Assembly: GCA_023382595.1 (NCBI GenBank)
Contig: JAHDWB010000002.1
Location: 248,001 to 312,000 of the forward strand
Length of the DNA stretch: 64,000 nt
DNA from: Anaerolineales bacterium
GTDB lineage: Bacteria; Chloroflexota; Anaerolineae; Anaerolineales; Villigracilaceae
Direction of reading: 5' to 3'
A program made the translations under genes and the position numbers. Of the stretch, positions 8,935-16,957 are shown piece by piece. Within the stretch, counting starts at the first letter, position 1. Each line of letters opens with the position of its first letter. The notes beneath the pieces are model-generated. The model did no database searches and was not told the origin of the DNA. It saw only the letters and a program-made list of their open reading frames with translations.

Positions 8935-9227
8935 TTCTCCTCCTTGAGAAAAGTTTTATTAGGTTGGATACAATGGTTAAAGAGTATATTTTTTTTACCG
9001 GGACAGTCTGCTCCTTTCCAAAGGCTTGCATGTAAGCACTTTCAAACAATGCTCTGAGCCGAAATGTGACAAAGAGATTTATGTTTATCCTGATAATGTA
9101 CCTGAAAGCAGGAATCGTTCATCGCTCAGAGCGATGCGGCATTAATTTACATGCACACACCCTTAAATTAATTGTGTGTCATTATAACTTAAAACAATCA
9201 GATGTCGCCCATTCTGCGGGATGGATT
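8935..9227. promoter_or_regulatory. Upstream region of the amino-acid transporter operon
   Basis: No gene was seen in these 293 bases between the divergently placed binding-protein operon start and the 3' end of the YbaK-type gene. It must hold the operon promoter on the minus strand, but no convincing -35/-10 pair stood out. An interrupted palindrome GCTTGCATGTAAGC at 9024-9037 lies about 90 bases before the start codon and is a candidate operator. The rest is AT-rich with no clear structure. Confidence 0.4.
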
Positions 9228-9701
9228 CTAGCTCGTCGAAACGGGAGCAACACGCGCATTCGTCAATTTTACAAGATCGCCCACGCCAATCCGAATGTCC
9301 AATCCGCGCTGACCGCCCGAAATATAGATCTCATCAAAGCCCTGCGCAGCCTCATCGATCACCACCTGAAAGCCTTTATTGATCAGCGCCAGCGGAGAAA
9401 TGCCGCCCGCTTGCAAACCGGTCAACTGCTCGGCTTCGCGCTCGGTGGGCAGGTGCATCTTCTTCTCGCCCAAAAACGACGCCAACAGTTTCAAATTCAC
9501 CACATGCGGACCGGGAACCACCGTCAGCACGGGCTTGCCTTTTTCGCGCTTCGTGACAATGGTCTTGAAAACCTGCCCTGCCGGGACGCCCATATATTCC
9601 GCCGCCTCCAACGCGCCCAGTTTCTCGGCAGGCAGTTCATGCGCCGTGTACTTTACCTTGCGCGCATCCAAAAACCTCGTGACATTATTCGTGATAGACA
9701 T
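9228..9701 (-). CDS. ybaK: YbaK/EbsC-family aminoacyl-tRNA deacylase
   Basis: A 157-residue cytoplasmic protein of the YbaK/ProX superfamily, whose characterised members hydrolyse Cys-tRNA(Pro) or related mischarged tRNAs. Seen features: KTIVTKREKGKPVLTVVPG, LGEKKMHLPTEREAEQLTGL, GGISPLALI with the catalytic-region lysine before it, and ISGGQRGLDIRI. The true start is ATG 9701, since the frame upstream of it runs through the neighbouring gene and lacks family similarity. A TATAAT box on the minus strand (9721-9726) lies 19 bases upstream and overlaps the promoter of the divergent gene. Confidence 0.88.
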   Translation of the reverse strand: MSITNNVTRFLDARKVKYTAHELPAEKLGALEAAEYMGVPAGQVFKTIVTKREKGKPVLTVVPGPHVVNLKLLASFLGEKKMHLPTEREAEQLTGLQAGGISPLALINKGFQVVIDEAAQGFDEIYISGGQRGLDIRIGVGDLVKLTNARVAPVSTS

Positions 9702-9716
9702 GGGGTGAAAATCCTG

Positions 9717-9726
9717 TACAATTATA
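9717..9726. promoter_or_regulatory. Overlapping divergent -10 boxes
   Basis: TACAAT on the plus strand (9717-9722) lies 22 bases before the ATG at 9745. TATAAT on the minus strand (9721-9726) lies 19 bases before the ybaK-type ATG. The two boxes share two bases, so RNA polymerase cannot open both at once. The -35 regions are weak. Confidence 0.5.
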
Positions 9727-9744
9727 AACACAATGGAGGCTGAA

Positions 9745-10098
9745 ATGTCAGATCGCGAACAGGAGCGTCTCAAAAGATTGCGCGAACAGCAACTCCAAAC
9801 GCGCGACCCGCTCACAAAACAACGCAAGATCCAGCACGGTATTTCGGTCAAGGAAAGGCGGGCGGCGCGCAAACCGTTCTCCTTCGCCAAAGCCTGGAGC
9901 GACATCCCCCACATCTTCAAGGTGCCGTTCTATGGACTTCTACTCGGTGTAACCATCACCTTCATTCTGCCCATGCTTTGGATCTCTCCATACGCCATCT
10001 TTGCCGGGGCAGGCGTCACGCTGCTCCTGATCGTCTTCGGAGCGATACTCGGCAACACACTGGATCTGCGCGACAGGATCAAAGACAACATCAAATAG
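9745..10098 (+). CDS. Small membrane protein of unknown function
   Basis: A 117-residue protein. Residues 1-45 are strongly charged, with an Arg/Gln-rich helix. Two hydrophobic segments follow (about 58-80 and 83-105) and a charged tail RDRIKDNIK. The charged N-terminus is probably cytoplasmic. I chose ATG 9745 because GGAGG sits five bases upstream; ATG 9733 is in frame but would put that site inside the gene. No family was recognised. The neighbour downstream is a cyclic-nucleotide-binding protein. Confidence 0.6.
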   Translation: MSDREQERLKRLREQQLQTRDPLTKQRKIQHGISVKERRAARKPFSFAKAWSDIPHIFKVPFYGLLLGVTITFILPMLWISPYAIFAGAGVTLLLIVFGAILGNTLDLRDRIKDNIK

Positions 10099-10176
10099 AC
10101 GGGTGCGCCTCATTCCACGCCGATGCTTGATCCCACACCCGGTCATTTCACCCCTCAAAAAGACACGGAGGCATTC

Positions 10177-10629
10177 ATGATCAGCACGCAAACCCTTTCC
10201 CAGTTCAGTCTCTTCAACGGACTGCCTGAACCGCTCCTCAAGCAGATCGCTGAGATCGGCGTACAGACATCCGCCAAAAAAGGAGAATTCGTCTTCCATG
10301 AGGGCGAAAAAGCCGATAAATTGCACTTCCTTTTAGACGGAAGCGTCGCCCTGCGCGTCAAGTTGACCTCCCGCCCGGAAAGCGTGACCGTATCCTTCGT
10401 CTCCACACCGTTTCAGAGTTTTGGCTGGTCGGGCATCGTGCCGCCGTTCCACTACACCTCCAGCGCCGAATGTGACGAGGATTCGAACCTGCTCATCATC
10501 CCTGCCCAGCCGTTCATGAAACTGATGGAAGAGAATCCGCAGGCAGGTTTTCAGGTGATGAAGCGCATCGCCGAGATCATTGCCGACCGTCTGCGAAACA
10601 GCCGTCAGGCATTGCTGAAAACGATCTAG
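10177..10629 (+). CDS. Cyclic nucleotide-binding (Crp/Fnr-type) domain protein without DNA-binding domain
   Basis: A 150-residue protein consisting almost only of a cNMP-binding beta-roll: FHEGEKADKLHFLLDGSVAL matches the conserved first half of the domain. The usual phosphate-binding cassette (RxA) region is replaced by FQSFGWSGIVPPFHYTSSA, so ligand binding is uncertain. A C-terminal helix (residues 118-146) follows, but there is no helix-turn-helix. ATG 10177 is preceded by ACGGAGG. Likely a stand-alone sensor or regulatory subunit; partner unknown. Confidence 0.75.
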   Translation: MISTQTLSQFSLFNGLPEPLLKQIAEIGVQTSAKKGEFVFHEGEKADKLHFLLDGSVALRVKLTSRPESVTVSFVSTPFQSFGWSGIVPPFHYTSSAECDEDSNLLIIPAQPFMKLMEENPQAGFQVMKRIAEIIADRLRNSRQALLKTI

Positions 10630-10689
10630 GTTAAGAGTAAACCATCAGGAACAGGCGCGGGGCGGGCGTGATGCGCGGCGCGTCTGTTT

Positions 10690-10718
10690 TTGATTCTTGA
10701 AATCCTGCGTAGTACAAT
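10690..10718 (+). promoter_or_regulatory. Sigma-70 type promoter of the rel gene
   Basis: TTGATT (10690-10695), 17-base spacer, TACAAT (10713-10718). The predicted transcript start at about 10725 is within two bases of the ATG at 10727, so the mRNA is probably leaderless. Confidence 0.65.
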
Positions 10719-10726
10719 TATCCACA

Positions 10727-12952
10727 ATGAAGTCCATGCCTGCCACCATTCCGCTCGAGAAACTGCTGGAACAGCTCCCTGAAACCTATGGGGTCGCCGA
10801 CCGGGAGTTGGTCACCCGCGCCTATCACACAGCGGAGGAAGCGCATCGCGGACAGAAGCGTCACTCGGGCGAGCCGTACATCAATCACTGCATTGCGGTG
10901 GCTGCAACTCTCGCAGACTTAAAAGTGCCTTCCGAGGTGATCGCCGCCGGGTTGTTGCATGATACCGTGGAAGACACCTCGATCACACTGGCGGATATTC
11001 GCCGTGATTTTGGGGATACGGTAAAAATTCTGGTGGATGGTGTCACAAAACTGACGCACCTGCCGCGCGTCTCCCGCGGCGACCAACATGCGGAAAACGG
11101 TCACAACGGTGATGAGCCGGAAGATGTCGAGATCGAACCCGCCCTGCTGGGACGCAAGGAGGATATGGTCTCGGAAACGCTGCGCAAGACCTTTCTTGCC
11201 ATGGGTGAGGATGTACGCGTGGTGCTCATCAAGCTGGCGGACCGGCTGCACAATATGCGCACGCTGGGACACATGCCGGAGCACAAGCGCAGGCGCATTG
11301 CGCAGGAAACGCTGGATATTTTTGCCCCGCTGGCAAACCGCCTCGGCATCTGGCAATTGAAGTGGGAATTGGAAGACCTGAGTTTTCGTTATGTGAACCC
11401 CGAGAAATACAAGGAGATCGCGGAGCAGCTCGCGGAACGCCGACCAGACCGTGAAGCGCAATTGGAGGAGATCAAGGAAAAACTGGTCAAACTGCTGGAA
11501 AAGAACAACATTAAATCCGAGATCAGCGGACGCCCGAAGCATATTTTTTCCATCTTCAAAAAGATGCAGAAGAAAGACAAGGCGTTCAACATGCTATACG
11601 ATGTGCGTGCTGTGCGTCTGCTCGTGCCGGACGTGCCATCTTGCTACGCTGCGCTGGGCGTGATCCACACCACATGGCGCCCGATCCCCGGCGAGTTCGA
11701 TGATTACATTGCCGCGCCAAAAGATAATTTTTATCAATCCCTGCATACGGCGGTCGTGTACGATGACAAGCGCCCGCTGGAGGTGCAGATCCGCACGCTG
11801 GATATGCACATGAACGCGGAGTACGGCATTGCGGCACACTGGCGATACAAGGAAGGGCAAAAACATTCCGATAAGAACTACGAACAGCGCATCAACTCCC
11901 TGCGGGCGATGATGGAATGGCGTTCGGATGTGAACGATGCCGCTGAATTCGTTGAATCAATGCGCAGTGATGTGTTCCAGGACCGCGTATATGTCTTTAC
12001 GCCGCGCGGCGACATCATTGACCTGCCCGCAGGCTCCACGCCGATCGACTTTGCGTATCACGTCCACACGGACATCGGTCATCGCTGCCGCGGCGCACGT
12101 GTGAACGGTAAACTTGTCCCGTTGTATCAGGAATTGAAGACGGGCGATCAGGTTGAAGTCCTGACAGCGAAGCGCGGCGGACCCAGCCGCGACTGGCTGA
12201 ATGCCAACCTTGGTCTTGTCCGCACCCAGCGCGCCCGCTCGAAGATCCGTGTCTGGTTCAAGAAGCAGGAGGACGAGCAAAATCTTGCGCAGGGGCGGGA
12301 TACGCTCGAACGCGAATTACAGCGGCTGGGGATCGGCGAGATCAACTTCGAAAAACTGGCGCGCGAACTCGGCTTCCGAACCCAGGATGAGATGTTCATC
12401 GCGATCGGCACCGGCGACCTATCCACGAGCAAATTGATCAAGCAGTTCTCGGAAGAAGAGGAAGCGCAGGATATCCTTGCCGTCAATGCGCCAACCACAC
12501 AGCCGGTCTCCACAAATGCCGTGGAAGTGGTTGGTCTCAAAGGGATGCTCTCGATCATGGCAAAATGCTGCAACCCCATGCCCGGCGACCAGATCGTCGG
12601 TTTTGTCACCCGTGGGCGCGGAGCGACCATCCACCGGCAGGACTGCCCGAATATCCTGAAAACCAAAGACCGTGAGCGGCTGCTACAGGTCGGCTGGGGG
12701 CATGTGGAGCGCACCTATCCGGTGCCGGTCAAGATCAAGGCGTATGACCGCCAGGGACTGATGGGCGACATTTCCACCCTGCTGGCGGATGAGAACATCA
12801 ATATCATCAGTGTATCGGTCAACGTCAATCGCAGCATTGCAGACCTGCGCCTGACCGTCGAAGTGAAGGACCTCACCCAGCTCAGCCGCATCCTGACGCG
12901 CATCGAGAACCTGCCAAATGTGATGGAGGCACACCGCACGAAGCCGGGATAG
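10727..12952 (+). CDS. rel: Bifunctional (p)ppGpp synthetase/hydrolase, RelA/SpoT family
   Basis: A 741-residue stringent-response enzyme. In order: HD hydrolase domain (GEPYINHCIAVAA, LLHDTVEDT, with the intact HD pair), a Gly/Asp-rich loop, the synthetase domain (FDDYIAAPKDNFYQSLHTAV, EVQIRT), the TGS domain (VYVFTPRGDIIDLPAGSTPIDFAY), a conserved CCNPMPGD cysteine motif, and a C-terminal ACT domain. Both catalytic sites look intact, so it can make and degrade the alarmone. ATG 10727 directly follows a -10 box with no Shine-Dalgarno; the in-frame ATG at 10736 and a TTG at 10697 are alternatives. Confidence 0.95.
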   Translation: MKSMPATIPLEKLLEQLPETYGVADRELVTRAYHTAEEAHRGQKRHSGEPYINHCIAVAATLADLKVPSEVIAAGLLHDTVEDTSITLADIRRDFGDTVKILVDGVTKLTHLPRVSRGDQHAENGHNGDEPEDVEIEPALLGRKEDMVSETLRKTFLAMGEDVRVVLIKLADRLHNMRTLGHMPEHKRRRIAQETLDIFAPLANRLGIWQLKWELEDLSFRYVNPEKYKEIAEQLAERRPDREAQLEEIKEKLVKLLEKNNIKSEISGRPKHIFSIFKKMQKKDKAFNMLYDVRAVRLLVPDVPSCYAALGVIHTTWRPIPGEFDDYIAAPKDNFYQSLHTAVVYDDKRPLEVQIRTLDMHMNAEYGIAAHWRYKEGQKHSDKNYEQRINSLRAMMEWRSDVNDAAEFVESMRSDVFQDRVYVFTPRGDIIDLPAGSTPIDFAYHVHTDIGHRCRGARVNGKLVPLYQELKTGDQVEVLTAKRGGPSRDWLNANLGLVRTQRARSKIRVWFKKQEDEQNLAQGRDTLERELQRLGIGEINFEKLARELGFRTQDEMFIAIGTGDLSTSKLIKQFSEEEEAQDILAVNAPTTQPVSTNAVEVVGLKGMLSIMAKCCNPMPGDQIVGFVTRGRGATIHRQDCPNILKTKDRERLLQVGWGHVERTYPVPVKIKAYDRQGLMGDISTLLADENINIISVSVNVNRSIADLRLTVEVKDLTQLSRILTRIENLPNVMEAHRTKPG

Positions 12953-13035
12953 TCGAAAATCCACCTGTTTTTGAGTATTTTCCACTCTTACAGGATGCCC
13001 TTAACATTTTTGTAAGGCAAGGCGGGCGGTAAAAT

Positions 13036-13065
13036 TTGAATTCAAGGACCTCCAATTAATATAAT
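13036..13065 (+). promoter_or_regulatory. Candidate promoter of the beta-helix/SLH gene
   Basis: TTGAAT (13036-13041), 18-base spacer, TATAAT (13060-13065) in the 236-base gap after rel. It would give a leader of about 115 bases before the GTG at 13189. No other feature was seen in this gap. Confidence 0.45.
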
Positions 13066-13188
13066 ATAGACAATTATTCGATCTTTCGGGGCCATCACCT
13101 TCCAGCGCGAAGGTTGAAATTTTAATCAAAAGCATTCCCGCTTTCGATTTTCCCCAAATTCCATATTTAACAAGTACAGGGAGTACCC

Positions 13189-14790
13189 GTGAAAACAACA
13201 AAAAAATATATGACCATACTCTTATCCATATTCATGATCCTCACACTGACGGCACAGACATCGGTTGTGGAGGCGCGTTCCCAAAATGAGCCAGAAACAG
13301 CCAGCACGGCAACCCATTATGTTTCCATTAACGGGAGCGACTCCAATGCCGGCACGCAAAGCAAGCCGTGGCGCACCATCCAAAAGGCGGCGAATTCCGC
13401 GCCGGGCGGCGCGATCATCGAGGTGGGAGCAGGAAATTACGGAGAAAGTGTCAATATATCGCGCGGGAACATGAATTTTCGCACCAATGGCAGGGTCGTT
13501 ACAAGAAGCATTTCCATCTCGGGCAACAATATTAACTTAAGCGGTTTTGAGGTGACCGGAGCGACCGGACACGGATTAAACATATCCGGCAAGAATGTCA
13601 TCGTGGAAAATAACATCGTCCACTGGAATTCGCTTGGAAACAGCACAAATGGAAAATGCAATTCCACATCCGGCGGAAGCTGGCAGAGCGGAATCAAATT
13701 GAGTGTCGGTGCGGATAATGTGGTCGTTCGAAACAACCGCAGTTACAACAACTGCGGCGAAGGGATCGCGGTCACCCGCGGCGTGAATTCGGTGGTTGAG
13801 AATAATATTGTCTACGACAACTTCTCGGCAAACATCTACATTGATAATTCAAGAGATATAGTGATTCGGAATAACACGGTAAGCTGTTCCGACGTAAATA
13901 TGAGGAATGGGAAGCGGGCAAAGGGCATCTACCTCGGCGCCGAATACTACCAAGGCTGGGGAAACCAGCGCCATAACATTTCTGTTGCGCAAAACACCGT
14001 GGCAGATTGCGAATACGGGATCGTGCTTGGCGAGCCATTCGATGGAGGGCTCACATCCAATGTCAGCATTGATGCGAACACAATCCCTTCCGGCACATAT
14101 AGATCAATCTCGATCCTGACAACCAAGAATCAGAATATTGCGGTCAGGAACAACTTGATCTTCAACAGCCTCTATGTATCACACCCAAGCGGAGTGACCC
14201 TAAGTAATAACCAGATCGTCTCCATGGATACGACCTTTTACGATGTATCCATTACGCATTGGGCATACGACTGGATCGAAACCTTGTACGCCAATGGCAT
14301 CACCGGTGGCTGCAACTCAAACCGATTCTGCCCGAACAATCCAGTGACTCGCTCCCAGATGGCGATCTTTCTACTGCGATCTAAATACGGTTCGTCCTAC
14401 AATCCACCTGGCGCAACTGGAAATATCTTTGGCGATGTTCCTGCAAATGCTTTTGGCGCCGCATGGATCGAGCAAATGGTTGCAGATGGCATAACTGCCG
14501 GTTGCAGCAACAGCAACTATTGCCCCAATAACAATGTAACCCGGGCACAAATGGCTATTTTTCTGCTTCGCGCCAAGTATGGCAGTAGTTATACTCCACC
14601 CCAAGTGGGAGGAAGCACTGGGTTTAACGATGTTCCAGCATCTCATTCAGCAGCAGCATGGATCAAACAACTTGCCGCAGAAGGGATTACCGGCGGATGC
14701 GGCAGCGGCAACTATTGCCCGAGCAAGTCCGTTACACGAGCCGAAATGGCAGTGTTTCTTGTGAAAGCATTCAATCTATCAAGTCCTTAA
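13189..14790 (+). CDS. Surface protein: parallel beta-helix domain plus three SLH repeats
   Basis: A 533-residue secreted protein. Signal peptide about 1-30. Residues 42-330 form a right-handed parallel beta-helix, with a start typical of DUF1565/NosD-type proteins (YVSINGSDSNAGTQSKPWRT) and many Asn-rich turns such as VVVRNNRSY and IVENNIV. Three S-layer-homology-type repeats follow (about 350-410, 411-470, 475-530), each with a GITGGC..CP element and VTRxxMAxFL. The repeats contain paired cysteines (GGCNSNRFCP). SLH repeats usually bind wall polymers. The GTG start has an AGGGAG upstream. Similar proteins degrade or bind polysaccharides; no catalytic residues were assigned. Confidence 0.85.
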   Translation: MKTTKKYMTILLSIFMILTLTAQTSVVEARSQNEPETASTATHYVSINGSDSNAGTQSKPWRTIQKAANSAPGGAIIEVGAGNYGESVNISRGNMNFRTNGRVVTRSISISGNNINLSGFEVTGATGHGLNISGKNVIVENNIVHWNSLGNSTNGKCNSTSGGSWQSGIKLSVGADNVVVRNNRSYNNCGEGIAVTRGVNSVVENNIVYDNFSANIYIDNSRDIVIRNNTVSCSDVNMRNGKRAKGIYLGAEYYQGWGNQRHNISVAQNTVADCEYGIVLGEPFDGGLTSNVSIDANTIPSGTYRSISILTTKNQNIAVRNNLIFNSLYVSHPSGVTLSNNQIVSMDTTFYDVSITHWAYDWIETLYANGITGGCNSNRFCPNNPVTRSQMAIFLLRSKYGSSYNPPGATGNIFGDVPANAFGAAWIEQMVADGITAGCSNSNYCPNNNVTRAQMAIFLLRAKYGSSYTPPQVGGSTGFNDVPASHSAAAWIKQLAAEGITGGCGSGNYCPSKSVTRAEMAVFLVKAFNLSSP

Positions 14791-14805
14791 TAGCAGGAAA
14801 TTAAG

Positions 14806-14854
14806 AGCCCCTTATGATTGATACCAAAAAATATAGGCCATGAGGGGCTTTTTT
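14806..14854 (+). terminator. Intrinsic terminator of the SLH gene
   Basis: AGCCCCTTATG and CATGAGGGGCT pair (one G-T wobble) across a 21-base loop and are followed by a run of T at 14849-14854. Confidence 0.8.
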
Positions 14855-14876
14855 CATATCAACACTCCAAACGCGG

Positions 14877-14882
14877 TATAAT
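14877..14882 (+). promoter_or_regulatory. -10 box of moeA
   Basis: TATAAT preceded by GCGG, 14 bases before the ATG at 14897. No good -35 element and no Shine-Dalgarno were seen, so the mRNA leader would be at most about eight bases. Confidence 0.5.
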
Positions 14883-14896
14883 CGCGCCGCTTCAAC

Positions 14897-16111
14897 ATGC
14901 TATCTGTTACCGAAGCGCGCGAGCGCATCCTGTCACATTTTGCAAGCATAGAGGCGGAGATCATTCCGCTGACAAACTGCGCCAGCCGTGTGCTGGCGGT
15001 TGACATCATCGCGCCGCATGACATCCCCCCTTTTGATAATTCCGCCATGGATGGATTCGCCATCCACGCCGAGGACACATCCGCTTCATCTGTCACGCTG
15101 CACGTTGTCACGGATATCCCGGCAGGCTCCACCCCCGCAGTGACTCTCGCCCGCGGCGAGGCGGCGCGCATCATGACCGGCGCGCAAATCCCCAAAGGCG
15201 CAAATGCCGTCATCCCCGTGGAAGACACAGATTTTGACTACAAGACAGCCGGGACATCCGCGCCGAAGACGATCTCATTTTCAAAGATCATGAAAGTGGG
15301 AGAGAACGTCCGCCCGCGCGGCATGGACATTCGCGCAGACGAGATCGTCCTGCAAAGAGGGCACACTCTCAAACCGCAAGACCTTGGTCTTTTGGCAACG
15401 CTCGGACTGGCAAACGTGACCATATACAAAAAACCGCGCGTGGCGCTGCTTTCCTCGGGCGACGAACTGCTCGGCGTAGATGCGCCGCTCGAGGCGGGCA
15501 AGATCCGCGACTCGAATTCCTACACACTGGCGGCAGCCATCGAGGGCGCGGGCGCGGAGGCGGTACGGCTGGGCGTGGCAAAGGATTCGCGCGAGGCTGT
15601 GACGGCATTGCTGGATCAAGCCGCCGCGGAAAACGCGGACTTGATCCTGTCCTCCGCGGGGGTGAGCGTAGGGGCGTTCGACTTCATCAAGGAGGTTGTG
15701 GAAACGAACGGCGGCATGGACTTTTGGCGCGTGAACATGCGCCCGGGAAAACCGCTGGCGTTCGGAAATTATCGCGGCATCAACTTCATCGGCTTGCCGG
15801 GCAACCCGGTTTCGGCGTTCGTCGGGTTCGAGATCTTCGTGCGTCCCGTGCTCGAACGGATGAGCGGCAGGATGGACGGAGGCAGGCAGACAGTCCGCGT
15901 GCGATGCGGGGAGCAGATCGAATCTGACGGGCGGGAGAGCTATCTGCGGGCAAAAATCCGGGAAGAACACGGTGTCCTGTCCGCCCGATTGACAGGACAT
16001 CAGGGGTCTGGAAACCTGCTCTCTTTAGTACAAGCGGATGCTTTACTTATTATCCCCGCTGGTGTAAAATGCGTGCCTGCTGGTCAGGAAGTGGACGCGA
16101 TACTTTTATAG
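14897..16111 (+). CDS. moeA: Molybdopterin molybdotransferase
   Basis: A 404-residue cytoplasmic enzyme that inserts molybdate (or tungstate) into adenylylated molybdopterin. Family motifs: DIPPFDNSAMDGFAI, RIMTGAQIPKGANAVIPVED, VLLSSGDEL-type ALLSSGDELL, and a C-terminal GLPGNPVSAFVGFE. Length is usual. It is relevant here because the window also encodes three AOR paralogues that need a tungsto- or molybdo-pterin. No molybdate/tungstate transporter or other moa genes are in the window apart from the MoaD-like gene. The VKOR gene follows seven bases later. Confidence 0.95.
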   Translation: MLSVTEARERILSHFASIEAEIIPLTNCASRVLAVDIIAPHDIPPFDNSAMDGFAIHAEDTSASSVTLHVVTDIPAGSTPAVTLARGEAARIMTGAQIPKGANAVIPVEDTDFDYKTAGTSAPKTISFSKIMKVGENVRPRGMDIRADEIVLQRGHTLKPQDLGLLATLGLANVTIYKKPRVALLSSGDELLGVDAPLEAGKIRDSNSYTLAAAIEGAGAEAVRLGVAKDSREAVTALLDQAAAENADLILSSAGVSVGAFDFIKEVVETNGGMDFWRVNMRPGKPLAFGNYRGINFIGLPGNPVSAFVGFEIFVRPVLERMSGRMDGGRQTVRVRCGEQIESDGRESYLRAKIREEHGVLSARLTGHQGSGNLLSLVQADALLIIPAGVKCVPAGQEVDAILL

Positions 16112-16118
16112 AGGACCC

Positions 16119-16547
16119 ATGGAAAAATGGCTGTACCGCGCATCCGTTGCGCTTGCGATCGTCGGTTTGTTCGTTTCAATTTACATGACCGTTTACAAAT
16201 TCACGGGCAATGAAGGCATGTGCCTCGGCTCGGGCGAATGTTCCACGGTGAACGCCAGCCGCTTCTCCGAAGTGAACGGCATCCCGGTGGCGGTGATCGG
16301 CATCGTCGGGTATGCTGCCATTCTGGCGGTGCACCTGTTCGAAAACCGCAGCCCCTTCTTCAAACAGAATGGCACACTGCTGTTGTTCGGCATGGGACTG
16401 ACAGGTTTCATCTTCACCCTGTGGCTGGTATATGTGGAGATCGCCCTGATCCGCGCGCTGTGCCCGTTCTGCGTTACCTCACAGGTCGTAATGACCATCA
16501 TCTTCATCATTGCTGTCATTCGCCTGATCAAATCCCCCCAATCATAG
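16119..16547 (+). CDS. Vitamin K epoxide reductase (VKOR) family membrane protein
   Basis: A 142-residue inner-membrane protein with four hydrophobic segments. It has the VKOR cysteines: the loop pair C35/C41 (CLGSGECST) and the active-site CPFC (C115, C118). Bacterial VKORs take the place of DsbB, re-oxidising a DsbA-like thioredoxin and passing electrons to quinone. No fused thioredoxin domain is present; the TlpA-like protein at 59237 is a possible but distant partner. It follows moeA closely and precedes a small acidic protein. Confidence 0.9.
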   Translation: MEKWLYRASVALAIVGLFVSIYMTVYKFTGNEGMCLGSGECSTVNASRFSEVNGIPVAVIGIVGYAAILAVHLFENRSPFFKQNGTLLLFGMGLTGFIFTLWLVYVEIALIRALCPFCVTSQVVMTIIFIIAVIRLIKSPQS

Positions 16548-16559
16548 GAGGAATAAAAA

Positions 16560-16787
16560 ATGCCCCGTATTAAGTGTCATTATGCCGACTGCGTGTTTCT
16601 GGATGAAGGGTACTGCTCCGCCGCCGCGGTGGAGATCGACCCCGACACCGGTTGCGCCACCTATTCACCAGCCGATGGCGCCGCCGCTGCAGACGAAGAC
16701 TGGGATGAAGAGGACGAGGAATGGGAAGACGAAGATCTCGATGATGAAGATGACGATGAATGGCTCGACGACGAGGATGAGTTCTAG
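16560..16787 (+). CDS. Small cysteine-cluster protein with very acidic tail
   Basis: A 75-residue protein. Residues 1-34 hold four cysteines (C6, C11, C19, C32) in a pattern like DUF1540-type small metal-binding modules (IKCHYADCVFLDEGYC). Residues 43-75 are nearly all Asp, Glu and Trp. A strong AGGAGG lies just before the ATG. The function is unknown; the acidic tail may bind cations or a basic partner. It may be co-transcribed with the VKOR gene and ends at a terminator. Confidence 0.65.
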   Translation: MPRIKCHYADCVFLDEGYCSAAAVEIDPDTGCATYSPADGAAAADEDWDEEDEEWEDEDLDDEDDDEWLDDEDEF

Positions 16788-16824
16788 CCCGCCTCCCTCT
16801 CCCTGACAATTGATTCATCACCCC

Positions 16825-16852
16825 AAGCCTTCCCCGCGCGGGAAGGCTTTTT
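16825..16852 (+). terminator. Intrinsic terminator after the acidic protein
   Basis: AAGCCTTCCC (16825-16834), five-base loop, GGGAAGGCTT (16840-16849), then TTTT. Confidence 0.85.
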
Positions 16853-16957
16853 CGTCGACCTGACAAAATTCATACGCACAGTTCAGGCGTTCATACATAT
16901 GCAATTGATTGAGCATTGGTTCATATGCCCCCATCCTGAAATGAAAATACATTTACA

